Assembly (NCBI RefSeq): GCF_003937945.1 | Contig: NZ_RSEC01000046.1 | Span: 310,001 to 374,000, forward strand | DNA: 64,000 nucleotides | Reading direction: 5' to 3' | Source of the DNA: Amycolatopsis eburnea | Lineage (GTDB): Bacteria; Actinomycetota; Actinomycetes; Mycobacteriales; Pseudonocardiaceae | Shown here: in pieces, positions 15,687-25,830 of the stretch | How positions within the stretch are numbered: the stretch's first letter is position 1 | Layout: each line of letters starts with the position of its first letter | The notes under the pieces: model-generated | What the model was told of the DNA's origin: nothing | Databases searched by the model: none | What the model saw: the letters and a program-made list of their open reading frames with translations, nothing else | Translations under genes and position numbers: made by a program

Positions 15687-16538
15687 ATGACCACGATCGG
15701 CTTGAAACCACCCCAGCAGCACGTCGGCATCGCCGCGCTCCGCGAGACGTGGCAGATCGCCGACGAGGCCGGGTTCGACGGCTGCTGGGTGTTCGACCAC
15801 CTCGCCCCGATGGGCCCGGACCGCACCGGCGACGTCTTCGACGGCTGGAGCCTGCTGGCCGCGATGGCCGAGGCGACGAACCGGGTGCGCATCGGGTGCC
15901 TGGTGGCCGGGAACACCAACCGCCACCCGGGCACGTTCGCGAAGATCGCGGCCACCGTCGACCACCTCTCCGGCGGCCGGCTCGACGTCGGCCTCGGCGC
16001 GGGCGGCGACACCCACACCGACGCGATGATGGGCACCCCGACGCCGCCGGCCGTCGAACGCGTCGAAAGGCTCGCCGAGGCCTGCGAAATCCTCCGTCTG
16101 CTGTGGACCCGGCCGGTGATGGACTTCGCCGGCCGGCACTACACGCTGACCGGCGCGGTCGGCGATCCGAAGCCGCTGCAGGCGAAGCCGCCGCTGTGGC
16201 TGGGCAGCAGCGGCGAAAAGCTTGGCCTGCGGGTGGTCGCCGAGCACGCCGACGTCTGGCTCAACGCGGCCCTGCCGGGCACCCCGATCGCCGAGCTGCG
16301 CCGGCTTTCCCGGGTCCTCGACGAGCACTGCGCCGCCGCCGGCCGCGATCCCGCGGCGATCCGCCGCGCCGTGCAGTTCCGGCTGCCCGCCGACGCGGAC
16401 ACGGCGCTGCGGCTGACGCGGGACTACGTCGAAGCGGGCTTCACCGAGCTGGTCCTGATACCCACCGGGCCGGACGGCGTGGTCGCGGCCTGCGAAACGG
16501 CGGCGAAGCTCCTCCCCCGCCTGCGAGACGTCGGCTGA
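15687..16538 (+). CDS. LLM-class flavin-dependent oxidoreductase
   Basis: A 283-residue luciferase-like monooxygenase (TIM barrel) that uses reduced FMN or F420. Typical marks are the N-terminal DEAGFDGCWVFDHLAPMG, VRIGCLVAGNTNRHPGTFAKIAATVDHLSGGRLDVGLGAG, and PPLWLGSSGEKLGLRVVAEHADVWL. The ATG at 15687 follows AGGAG at a 6-nt gap, which decides it over an ATG 33 nt upstream. It is divergent from marR, so it may modify the same compound that induces the regulator and is pumped out by the exporter. Confidence 0.9.
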   Translation: MTTIGLKPPQQHVGIAALRETWQIADEAGFDGCWVFDHLAPMGPDRTGDVFDGWSLLAAMAEATNRVRIGCLVAGNTNRHPGTFAKIAATVDHLSGGRLDVGLGAGGDTHTDAMMGTPTPPAVERVERLAEACEILRLLWTRPVMDFAGRHYTLTGAVGDPKPLQAKPPLWLGSSGEKLGLRVVAEHADVWLNAALPGTPIAELRRLSRVLDEHCAAAGRDPAAIRRAVQFRLPADADTALRLTRDYVEAGFTELVLIPTGPDGVVAACETAAKLLPRLRDVG

Positions 16539-16559
16539 ACCGGGCGGCGGGCGCCTCGG

Positions 16560-16574
16560 TAGCCTGGCCCGGTG
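16560..16574 (+). promoter_or_regulatory. Leaderless promoter box of GT87-like gene
   Basis: TAGCCT is followed by 6 nt and then the GTG start. This spacing places the transcription start at or next to the start codon, the standard leaderless arrangement in actinobacteria. Confidence 0.5.
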
Positions 16575-17915
16575 GGAACGGAGGTGGGCCGGGCGCCCGC
16601 ATGGCGGCGCGCGGCACGGCTCTTCACCGCACCGGCGCGCACCCCCGACGTCGCCGCGTTGCGCTGGGACCTGGGGTTCTACCTCGTCTGCCTGGCCTTC
16701 GCGCTGCCGACGGCGCTCAAGTCGGAGTTCTACGGCTACCGCGTCTGGGGCAACTTCGCGACGGTCGCGTACGGCTTCGGCGTGCTGCACAGCGGGTGGC
16801 TGCTGTGGTCCGCGCGCACGGGCCGTGCACCGCGCGGCGCGCTGGGCTCGCGCTGGTGCGGCATCGCCGCCGTCGGCTTGTTGGCAATGATCCTTCCGTT
16901 GGCGCTGCTGGTGATTCGCCGGCTGACCGGAGTGGACTGGCTGATCACGCCGTTCTCCTGGGCCGCGCAGCCCGAAGTCTGGGTGATCGAGCGGTCCGCG
17001 GATCTGCTGCTGCACCACGGAACCCCGTACGTCGACGTCACCGCGCTCGGCCGCGCCCCCGTGGTAAACGATTACACACCCTACGGTCCGGTGATGGCGC
17101 TCTTCGGCCTGCCGCGGGCGGTGTTCGGCGGCTCACCGGTGGCGGACGCGCTCACCGACGCCCGCTGGGTGTTCGCGCTGGCCGCCTGCGCGTGCGTGCT
17201 GGGCACGCTCAAGCTCCTGAAGTGGCCGAAGGTCCCGGTCGGCGCCGCGCAGCTCGCGCTCGCCTGCCCGCTCACCGCGCTCACCTGGGCCGTCGCCGGC
17301 CCGGACCTCGCGATCGTCGGCTTGCTGGTGCTGTCCTGCGCGCTCGCGGCCACCGGGCGGGTCGCCTGGTCGGGACTCGTGCTGGCGCTGGTGATCAGCG
17401 CGAAGCTCATCGTCGCGCCCGCGGCCGCGGTGCTGGCGGTGTTCGTGCTGGTGCGCCGCGGAAAGCCCGCGCTGACGCGGTTCCTGGCGGCGCTCGTGGC
17501 GACGACGGCCGCGCTGCACCTGCCCGTGTACCTCGTGGACCCGGCCGCGTTCGTCGAACACGTCTTCCGGTTCCCCCTCGGGATGGGCGCCGTGCGCTCG
17601 CCCGCGGCGAGCCCGCTGCCGGGCCACCTCATCGCCGGTCTCGGCGTGGCCGGCCAGGTGACGGCGTTCGTCCTCGTCGGCGCCGCCGCCGTGGCCATGC
17701 TGGTCTGGCTGGTGCGCCGGCCCCCCGCGAACGGCTCCGGCGCACTGCTGCGCATCGCCGTCGGACTCGGCGCGTTGATCCTGCTCACCCCGGCCACCCG
17801 CTACGGCTACCTGGTGTATCCCCTGGTCCTGCTCGGGGCCCACCTGGTGTTCCGCATGGCCGAAGCCTCGGCTGCGCGCCCCCCGCGCAGCACTCCGGGA
17901 ACTACTTCTTCTTGA
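16572..17915 (+). CDS. GT87/DUF2029-like membrane glycosyltransferase
   Basis: A 447-residue integral membrane protein with about ten hydrophobic helices. It has the layout of polyprenol-phosphate-sugar-dependent glycosyltransferases (GT87/GT-C), which act on the outer face of the membrane in lipoglycan and arabinogalactan synthesis. A periplasmic loop containing YTPYGPVMALFGLPRAVFGG after the second helix pair, and the later LVISAKLIVAPAAAVLAVFVLVRRG, are consistent with this class. No clear catalytic signature could be fixed by eye. Its end overlaps the convergent small HTH gene by 14 bp. Confidence 0.7.
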   Translation: MGTEVGRAPAWRRAARLFTAPARTPDVAALRWDLGFYLVCLAFALPTALKSEFYGYRVWGNFATVAYGFGVLHSGWLLWSARTGRAPRGALGSRWCGIAAVGLLAMILPLALLVIRRLTGVDWLITPFSWAAQPEVWVIERSADLLLHHGTPYVDVTALGRAPVVNDYTPYGPVMALFGLPRAVFGGSPVADALTDARWVFALAACACVLGTLKLLKWPKVPVGAAQLALACPLTALTWAVAGPDLAIVGLLVLSCALAATGRVAWSGLVLALVISAKLIVAPAAAVLAVFVLVRRGKPALTRFLAALVATTAALHLPVYLVDPAAFVEHVFRFPLGMGAVRSPAASPLPGHLIAGLGVAGQVTAFVLVGAAAVAMLVWLVRRPPANGSGALLRIAVGLGALILLTPATRYGYLVYPLVLLGAHLVFRMAEASAARPPRSTPGTTSS

Positions 17916-18147
17916 CCCGCGTGGCCCCGCCGCGCCCCCGCAGCTGGACTCCGGACTCCGACAGCACCCGGTGCACGAACCCGTAGGACCGGCCCGTCGA
18001 CTCCGCGAGGGCCCGGATGCTCGAGCCCTTCTCGTATTTCTTCTTCAGGTCAGCGGCCAGCTTGTCGCGCGTGTTGCCGGTGATCCGCGCGCCTTTCTTG
18101 AGATCAGCCACGTCGATCGCCTTCCCGCCGAGAGTGTTCTGGGCCAC
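17902..18147 (-). CDS. Small helix-turn-helix protein
   Basis: An 81-residue basic protein (VAQNTLGGKAIDVADLKKGA start) with a resolvase-like HTH in the second half: KYEKGSSIRALAESTGRSYGFVHRVLSESG. It ends RGRGGATRVKKK. Small single-HTH proteins of this kind are highly conserved across actinobacteria; their role is not settled, but DNA or nucleoid binding is likely. GTG 18147 is chosen because AGGGG lies 8 nt upstream and the conserved region begins right there. An in-frame ATG at 18180 is less likely. Confidence 0.85.
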   Translation of the reverse strand: MAQNTLGGKAIDVADLKKGARITGNTRDKLAADLKKKYEKGSSIRALAESTGRSYGFVHRVLSESGVQLRGRGGATRVKKK

Positions 18148-18289
18148 ATATCGGCCCCTGCCGGGGCAATGATCGAACACTGAGCGCCGGATTGCCAGAC
18201 GACAGCCGGAAAACGACCGAAATTGCGATCACATTGGGCCATTCCAGTGCCTCACCGGGAGTGATCTTGCACCCGAATGGACGCACGGC

Positions 18290-19918
<1,629 letters not shown>

Positions 19919-20054
19919 GGGAACTCCCGTGGACGGGGGTGAACGGAGGACAGCGACAGGCGGCCACTCGGGGCCGCGGCGTCACTCCAGCTGGATATCC
20001 ACGGAAGCCAGTGTACGGGGCGGGGGCCACGGGTTTTTCCGGACGTGTGCGGTC

Positions 20055-20705
20055 TCACCCGTCGCGCAGCGTGACCTGCACCGACACCGCGCGCGTCGCC
20101 GCTTCTTCGAGAACGGCGAAACTCGGCTCGCCGATCTCCAGCATCCGGGGCTCCGCGCGGGCGAACAGCGGCGCCAGCCCGCGGTCCGCGCGCAGCCCGT
20201 CGAGGGCCCGCCGGTCGCCGCCGAGCACCACGGCGTCCACTTCGGACAGCCGAGGGACGAGCACTTCGAGGGCGTCCTTCGCCGCGTCCTGGAGCGCGTG
20301 CCGCGCCTGTCCCGCGCGACGCCGGGCGAAGCGCTGCTGCGACCAGCCACCGGCGGCGGACCGGCCGTGCACGAGGTGCCGGTCGGTGCGCGAGACCTCG
20401 ACCCGGCCGTCGCGCGCGATCCCCACGCTGTGCCCGCCGAGCCGCACGAGCAGGAGCGCGATCCGCCGCGGCACCAGCGCGTGCGCGACGAGCGCGTCGA
20501 GGGACGGTTCTTCGAGCGGTCCGAAAGGGACGGTGGCGGTCGCGGTGGTGCCGTCGGCGGCGGTCACCCGGACTTCGTCCGGCGCGGCTTCGGTTCCGGT
20601 GATCCCGCCGTGCGACAACGAAAACCGCTCGATCCAGCCGCGCAGCCGTTCCGGCGGGACCGCGACGGCCCGCCCGCCGCCCGCGACCTGCCGTGCCTTC
20701 GCCAT
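20055..20705 (-). CDS. acVLRF1-family peptidyl-tRNA hydrolase
   Basis: A 216-residue protein matching the actinobacterial VLRF1-like group (named for Vms1-like release factor 1). These proteins cleave peptidyl-tRNA on stalled ribosomes or split large subunits. The diagnostic segment is GRSAAGGWSQQRFARRRAGQ (about 113-132), where the eukaryotic Vms1 relatives carry the essential Gln. It is preceded by a beta-rich N-terminus and RRIALLLVRLGGHSVGIARDG, and followed by VDAVVLGGDRR and EPRMLEIGEPSF. It sits upstream of an ABC-F ATPase in the same direction, pointing to a joint role in rescue of stalled translation. Confidence 0.85.
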   Translation of the reverse strand: MAKARQVAGGGRAVAVPPERLRGWIERFSLSHGGITGTEAAPDEVRVTAADGTTATATVPFGPLEEPSLDALVAHALVPRRIALLLVRLGGHSVGIARDGRVEVSRTDRHLVHGRSAAGGWSQQRFARRRAGQARHALQDAAKDALEVLVPRLSEVDAVVLGGDRRALDGLRADRGLAPLFARAEPRMLEIGEPSFAVLEEAATRAVSVQVTLRDG

Positions 20706-20729
20706 GAGCCCACGTTACGGGGCCAAAAG

Positions 20730-20780
20730 CCGTGAAGGCCTCCTTGCCGGGCATAAACGCCGGTAAGGAGGCCTTCACGG
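20730..20780. terminator. Long hairpin terminator after S8 protease
   Basis: Perfect 16-bp arms (20730-20745 CCGTGAAGGCCTCCTT, and its complement at 20765-20780) surround a 19-nt loop that can itself pair (CCGG/CCGG). It lies 14 nt past the S8 stop codon. No long U-tract follows, so it is an I-shaped hairpin of the type common in actinobacteria. Confidence 0.7.
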
Positions 20781-20793
20781 ACTTGCGGAGGGA

Positions 20794-23700
20794 TTACAGC
20801 GGGTGCACCGGGCCGTTGTTGGTCACGCCCCGCACGTTCGACGGCGCGCCGGCCGCCGGGGGCTGGACGAACCCGTTGATGTGCAGGGCGACCGAGCGGA
20901 TCGACCCCGCGTCGCCGCCCGCGGCGTCGACCACGGAGAACGTCCACGTGCCGTCCGCGGCCGCGCCGGTCAGGCCGCCGGTCAGGGACTGCGTCGGCCG
21001 CCAGGTGCCGGTGAACGGCGCGTTCGCCGAGGTCACCGTGCTGAACGCCGCCGCCGCGGTGTCGGCGAAGACGACCTTGCACAGGTTCTTGCCCGAGCTG
21101 CCGTTGCGCTGGAACACCGTCGCCTTGGCGCCCGACGGCGCGGTCAGCGTGCCGACCAGGTCACCGACGTACGAGTGGTTCAGACCCACCGTCGTCGACG
21201 CCGGGTCGGTGCTGCACGTGGTGCCGTCGACGGAGAACGTCACCTTGGACGCGCGGCCGACCCCGGTGACCGGGATGGTCACCGACGCGCCGACCGGGCT
21301 GTTGTCCGGGATCGCCACCGGCGCGCCGGTGTAGGCGAAGTCCTGCGCGACCGGCGACGGGGTGCCGACCGGGAGCGAGAACGTCTGCGTCGTCGGCGAG
21401 TGCGCCCCCGCGAAGCTGACGCGGGCGTTCAGCACCACCGGCACGCCGAGCTGCTGGCTCGCCGGGACGGTGATGGTGAAGTCGTTGACGCCGGTCTGCC
21501 CCGGGCTGATGGTGCCGTAGGACTTGGCCCGCGGCGCGACCGTGACCCCCGGGGTCGGGCTGGTGAGCACGACGCTGGTGGACACGGCGGTGCCGTCGCC
21601 TTCGTTGGTCACCGGCAGGGTGACCTTGGCGGTGTCGCCCGGGTCGAGCGCGGAGCCGCCGTCGGCCGGGGTGACCGTCGGCTGCTTGGCCACCGCGAGC
21701 GGCTGCGGGCTGGCGCCGGTGTAGGCGAGCACCTTGTCCGCGAGGATGACGCCGGCGCCGGTGTAGTTGTCGCGGCCCGGGCTTTCGATGTCGATCGCGG
21801 TGTTGATCAGCGCCTCGCGCACCTCGGCCGGCGGCAGCCCGGGGTTGCCGGACAGCACGAGCGAGGCGATGGCGGCGGCGTGCGGCGCGGCCGCCGAGGT
21901 GCCGAAGAACGGGTTGAAGCCGGTCACGCTGGTGGTGACGCCGTCGGCCGCGGTGATCTCCGGCTTGTTCCGGACCTCGCCGCCGGTCGAGGAGACGTTG
22001 CCCGGGGTGATGGGCGTGCCGTCGGCCTCGTAGAACACCCGCCGCGGGCCGTCGGAGCTGAACCGCTCGGCCTTGGTGGCGCCGCTGAACGAGCCCGGGT
22101 ACGGGCCGGCCGGGTTGGCCGGGTCACCCGGCTCGAGGAGCCGGCCGAACGCCTTGGCCGCCGGGGCCGCCGCGACGCTGAAGGCGTCCCGCGCGGCCGA
22201 GTGGCCGACCGTCACGCCCGGGGTGGTGAAGGCCTTGAGCCCGTCGGCCGAGTCGGAGAACCGGCCGCGCAGCGCGGACAGCGACAGGTAGCGGTTCTGG
22301 CCGGAGAACTTCACGATGGCCAGCCGCAGTCCGGTGCCGCCGAACGCCGGCGTCGTGACGCGCTCGTACGGGTCCTGGGTGCCGGTCTGGACGTCCTGAC
22401 TGAAGCTGACGACCGCGCCCGCGGAGTTGAGCAGGTAGAGGTCGTAGTCGTTCGCCGAGGCGCCCAGCGGGTCGGACCAGTGCAGCGTCACCGGGACGCC
22501 GGCCGAGGAGGCGTTCGAGATGGGCTCGTAGATCTGGTTGCCCGCCGCGCCCGCGAAGTTGTGCGCGGTGCCGGCGAACTTCCCGACCGACTTGCCCGAG
22601 TCGACGAAGTCGCCTTCCCAGTGCCCGGCGGTGCCGCTGGCGACGTTGCCTTCGTTGCCCGCCGAGGAGAAGTACAGCGCGCCGTCGGCGGTCACGTCGT
22701 TCACGGCCTGGGCGATGATCCAGTCCTGGAACGGCGATTCCTTGAAGTAGATGACGTCGTCGACGATGACGTCGCAGTGCGACTCGAAGCGCAGCTTGCG
22801 GATGTTGTCGGCGAAGCTGGCGTCGGAGTTGAACGCGGAGGCGAAGCCCAGCTTCGCGTTGGGCGCGAGGTCGTGGATGATTTCGAGCATCGCGGTGCCC
22901 TCGTCGCCGTCGCCCTCCTGGCCGGCGATGACGTCGACGTCCGGCGGCAGCTCGCCCTTGGCCACCGAAGCGGCCAGCGAGTCGACGCCGTCGGACAGCG
23001 CGCACGCCTTGACGCCGACGCCGGTGACGCCGAACTGCTGGCGGGCGAGGTCGGCGTTGTGGGCGCGGTCGCCCTCGCTGGTGAGGGTCGCGGCCGCGGC
23101 GGCGCTGCGCTGCGCCTTGGCGTTGACGGCTTTCTGCAGCTCGCCGGCGATGCGGTCGGCCTTCTGCTGCTTGGTTTCGGTCTTGCCCGGGGTGGTCGCG
23201 GGCGTGGCCAGCTCGCGGGCGGTCATCGCCCCGTCGGCCTGCTCGACGCGCTTGACGTCGTCGCGGGCGGCGATCTCGCTGACCTTCGCGACGGGGACTT
23301 CGGCCCGGACGCTGGCGTAGCGGTCGGACACCGCGCGGATGCCCGCGCCGGCCTTGGTGAGCCCGGCGATCAGCTCCGGCGTGACCTTGCTCGCGCGGAT
23401 GTCGACCAGGGTGGTCCCCGCGTCGGAGACGCCGGACTGGAGCGCGTTCAGCTGCTTGGTGACGCCCTTTTCGGCGGCGAGCAGCTTGCTGTCCACTTTG
23501 GACTCGGTGGCGGTGCGGCCCGCCTTGACCGCCTGCAGCGCGGCGATCTGCTGCTGCGCGGTTTCGGTGAAGGCGTCCGGGGCGGACGCGGTGGCGGCCC
23601 CCGCGACGGGCGGGGAAACCAGGCCGAGCGCGGCGAGCAACGCCGCGGCCCCGGCGGTCAGCAAGGTGGATCTCGATCTCGTGGAACGGGTACGACGCAC
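20794..23700 (-). CDS. Secreted S8-like protease with P-domain, His replaced
   Basis: 968 residues. A signal peptide (MRRTRSTRSRSTLLTAG followed by a hydrophobic stretch to VAGAA) is followed by a helical propeptide (about 40-210) and a subtilase-type domain (about 220-650). A CARDB/NEW3-like beta region and a C-terminal proprotein-convertase P-domain (about 790-950) come after that. The catalytic Asp is in ALSDGVDS (about 237), Asn in SSAGNEGN (about 349), and Ser in FGTSAAAPHAAA (about 602). Where subtilisins have HGT, this reads DEGTAMLEIIHD (Glu about 267). GTG 23700 is chosen because GGAGGG precedes it and it gives a clean signal peptide. Confidence 0.9.
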   Translation of the reverse strand: MRRTRSTRSRSTLLTAGAAALLAALGLVSPPVAGAATASAPDAFTETAQQQIAALQAVKAGRTATESKVDSKLLAAEKGVTKQLNALQSGVSDAGTTLVDIRASKVTPELIAGLTKAGAGIRAVSDRYASVRAEVPVAKVSEIAARDDVKRVEQADGAMTARELATPATTPGKTETKQQKADRIAGELQKAVNAKAQRSAAAAATLTSEGDRAHNADLARQQFGVTGVGVKACALSDGVDSLAASVAKGELPPDVDVIAGQEGDGDEGTAMLEIIHDLAPNAKLGFASAFNSDASFADNIRKLRFESHCDVIVDDVIYFKESPFQDWIIAQAVNDVTADGALYFSSAGNEGNVASGTAGHWEGDFVDSGKSVGKFAGTAHNFAGAAGNQIYEPISNASSAGVPVTLHWSDPLGASANDYDLYLLNSAGAVVSFSQDVQTGTQDPYERVTTPAFGGTGLRLAIVKFSGQNRYLSLSALRGRFSDSADGLKAFTTPGVTVGHSAARDAFSVAAAPAAKAFGRLLEPGDPANPAGPYPGSFSGATKAERFSSDGPRRVFYEADGTPITPGNVSSTGGEVRNKPEITAADGVTTSVTGFNPFFGTSAAAPHAAAIASLVLSGNPGLPPAEVREALINTAIDIESPGRDNYTGAGVILADKVLAYTGASPQPLAVAKQPTVTPADGGSALDPGDTAKVTLPVTNEGDGTAVSTSVVLTSPTPGVTVAPRAKSYGTISPGQTGVNDFTITVPASQQLGVPVVLNARVSFAGAHSPTTQTFSLPVGTPSPVAQDFAYTGAPVAIPDNSPVGASVTIPVTGVGRASKVTFSVDGTTCSTDPASTTVGLNHSYVGDLVGTLTAPSGAKATVFQRNGSSGKNLCKVVFADTAAAAFSTVTSANAPFTGTWRPTQSLTGGLTGAAADGTWTFSVVDAAGGDAGSIRSVALHINGFVQPPAAGAPSNVRGVTNNGPVHPL

Positions 23701-23961
23701 GTGCGCCCTCCGAATCTCCAGGCGCGTGCCCCGACTCACGCTGACCGATCGCCGGTGATCACCGGCTGGATCAAGCTAAGTACGGTGGGTACGGCGTAAA
23801 TACCCGCCGTTCGAGTGACAAAGGACGGGTAATTTCCGGAACCGGACGGATGTCGTAGGCCGTTCAGCGCAGCGGTGAATTTCCCACCGGACATGGGCGG
23901 GACAACGGGTTCGCCGCAAGGGCGCCCACCGGCTGGGAAGTCCGCTCGCGCGGGTGCGGCC

Positions 23962-25524
23962 TCAGAGGACGAACGAATCCGACCACGGCTGCGCGGCCCG
24001 GCCGGACAGCGCGTCCAAAAGGGTCACTGCCTGCTTGTCGGTCAGCGAAGCCACGAAGTCGACCACCGCGCGCCCGCGGGCCAGCCCGCGCACGGCGTCC
24101 GGTCCGGACACCCGCTCGCCGGTCGCGCCGACGAGCAGTTCCGGTGCGGTGCGCGCGAGCCCGGTGTACTCCGCGTGCGCCAGCTCGACCAGGTCGTGCA
24201 GCCGGCGCGGCAGCCGGGACACCTCGTCGCGGTCGAGCAGCCACGCGTCGAGCGCGTCGACCAGGCTCGTCACCAGCCCGGCCTGGCCGCGCTGGTGCAG
24301 TGCCAGGTCCGGGCGCAGCAGCACGAACCGGCGGTGCACGAACTTGAGCACCTGGACCTCGTGCCACTGGGCGGGCCGCAGCGAGACGTGCCCGGTCCGG
24401 GTGGACGGGGCGGCGAGCACGAACACGCCGTCGACCAGCCGGGCGGTCCAGTTCGCCGAGAACGCCGCCGTGGCCTGCTCGGCTTCGATCGAGCCGTCGA
24501 ACTCCCCGGCGAGGAGCCCGTCGACCAGCTCCGCGCGCACCCGCGCGACGGCGGCGGCGAACGCGTCGTCGTCGACGATCCACGCGTCCTTGGCGTGCAT
24601 GCGGCGGCGCAGGCGTTCCAGGGAACGGCCCGGGCGGCGCAGGTCCGCGTGCAGCGCCTCGTCGTCCAGCCCGGCCAGCTCGACGGCGTGCTCGAGCCAC
24701 TCCCCCAGCTCCGCGGCGACCGGCGCGTGCTGCAGCACCCCGATGCGGTGGAAGTCCTGGAGGTCGTGGATGGCGTAGGCGATGTCGTCGGCGGTGTCCA
24801 TCACGGACGCCTCGACGGTCTGCTGCCAGCTTTCGACGCGGCCCGCGAACGCCGCGCGCGCCTGCTCGAAGTCGTCGAGTTCGGTGGCGTAGGCGGAGAA
24901 CTTGGCCGCGCCGGTGCCCGGCAGGTCACCGGGCTCGCCGGCCCCGCGCGGCGGCACGCCCATCGCCGACGGGTGCGGCGCGGGGTGGTGCAGCCGCAGC
25001 CACGGGTACTTCAGCACGGCGGCGCGCACCGCCGTGGTCAGGTCGAGCCCGACCGCCGACGGCCCGCGCACGTCGGTCGTGGTGATGATCCGGAACGACT
25101 GCGCGTTGCCCTCGAAGCCGTCGGCGAGGCCGAAGCGGTGCCGGGCGATCCGGTCGAGCGTCTGCTCGCCGAGGTGCCCGAACGGCGGGTGCCCGAGGTC
25201 GTGCGCGAGCGCGGCGGCCTCGGCGACGTCGGGGTCGCAGCCGCCCAGCTTGTCGGCGAGCCCGGCGTCGGGCCCGGTGGCGATGCGCTCGGCGACGGCG
25301 CGGGCGACCTGCGCGACCTTCAGGCTGTGCGTGAGCCGGTTGTGCAGCAGCCCGGCCCCGCCGGCGCTGACCACCTGCGTCACCCCGCCGAGGCGCGCGA
25401 AGAACGGCGACGCGGCGATCCGGTCGCGGTCGATCCGGAACGGGCTGGTCGCCAGGTCGGTGAACCCGCCGGCCCCGGCAACGGGGTCGCGCCGGGCTGC
25501 GCGCGGGTCGCTCTCCTGATCCAT
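23962..25524 (-). CDS. dgt: dGTP triphosphohydrolase, HD superfamily
   Basis: A 520-residue dNTP triphosphohydrolase-like protein that would split dGTP into deoxyguanosine and triphosphate, helping balance dNTP pools. The HD metal site is visible: RLTHSLKV (His66), AHDLGHPPFGHLGE (His108-Asp109 with His112 and His117), and a later Asp in SVMDTADDIAYAIHDLQDF. The length and the insert after KYPWLRLHHP match the type 2 Dgt proteins found beside dnaG in many actinobacteria, although dnaG is not in view here. The ATG start at 25524 has weak ribosome signals. Confidence 0.92.
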   Translation of the reverse strand: MDQESDPRAARRDPVAGAGGFTDLATSPFRIDRDRIAASPFFARLGGVTQVVSAGGAGLLHNRLTHSLKVAQVARAVAERIATGPDAGLADKLGGCDPDVAEAAALAHDLGHPPFGHLGEQTLDRIARHRFGLADGFEGNAQSFRIITTTDVRGPSAVGLDLTTAVRAAVLKYPWLRLHHPAPHPSAMGVPPRGAGEPGDLPGTGAAKFSAYATELDDFEQARAAFAGRVESWQQTVEASVMDTADDIAYAIHDLQDFHRIGVLQHAPVAAELGEWLEHAVELAGLDDEALHADLRRPGRSLERLRRRMHAKDAWIVDDDAFAAAVARVRAELVDGLLAGEFDGSIEAEQATAAFSANWTARLVDGVFVLAAPSTRTGHVSLRPAQWHEVQVLKFVHRRFVLLRPDLALHQRGQAGLVTSLVDALDAWLLDRDEVSRLPRRLHDLVELAHAEYTGLARTAPELLVGATGERVSGPDAVRGLARGRAVVDFVASLTDKQAVTLLDALSGRAAQPWSDSFVL

Positions 25525-25575
25525 GCGCCCGACCCTATCCGGCGATTCACCCCGGCGCGGACAGGCCGCGGCCGC

Positions 25576-25598
25576 GATGTCATGAAAGGGTCGTTCAC
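25576..25598. repeat. Short dispersed repeat, copy 1
   Basis: A 23-bp word beginning GATGTCATGAAAG and ending GTCGTTCAC recurs at 29778-29800 with one difference (GGG versus GAG in the middle) and similar flanks (CCGCGATG... and CACCTCGCC versus CACCACGCC). Confidence 0.7.
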
Positions 25599-25697
25599 CT
25601 CGCCAGACGACAGAGCTCCGGCAAAGTCGCCGGGGCCGACCGGCCTTGGTCCGAACCCACCGGGGCCGACCGCGGCGAGTGGTGCCGGGCGGCCCTG

Positions 25698-25760
25698 CGG
25701 TGTCTTGAATGAGTCATTCAGGACCTCCGAAGACCTGAATGAGTCATTCAAGACGTCGGC
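25698..25760. repeat. 63-bp dispersed repeat, copy B (inverted)
   Basis: This is the reverse complement of the 11539-11601 block with a handful of mismatches. It includes two palindromic TGAATGAGTCATTCA cores. It lies 71 bp beyond the stop codon of the SRPBCC gene, while copy A lies 48 bp after the SIS stop, so both copies follow gene ends. Confidence 0.8.
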
Positions 25761-25830
25761 GAAGCCGCCGCCGGGCAAACCGCGCGGCCAGGGCATCTCC
25801 GCGACGCCGGTGGTGCGGAACGCCCGCTCG

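Larger units (their letters stand above)
25525..25830. other. 306-bp intergenic region holding two repeats
   Basis: Between dgt and the SRPBCC gene I see no coding frame with a start signal. The stretch holds the short repeat at 25576-25598, a doubled CCGGGGCCGACCG-like word near 25636-25672, and copy B of the 63-bp repeat at 25698-25760. It would contain the dgt promoter on the minus strand, but no clear hexamers stand out. Confidence 0.6.

Noticed and set aside
20803..23799. A 998-codon frame opposite the S8 protease
   Set aside because: The translation is Arg/Gly/Val repeats without domains; the minus-strand protease has a signal peptide and catalytic motifs.
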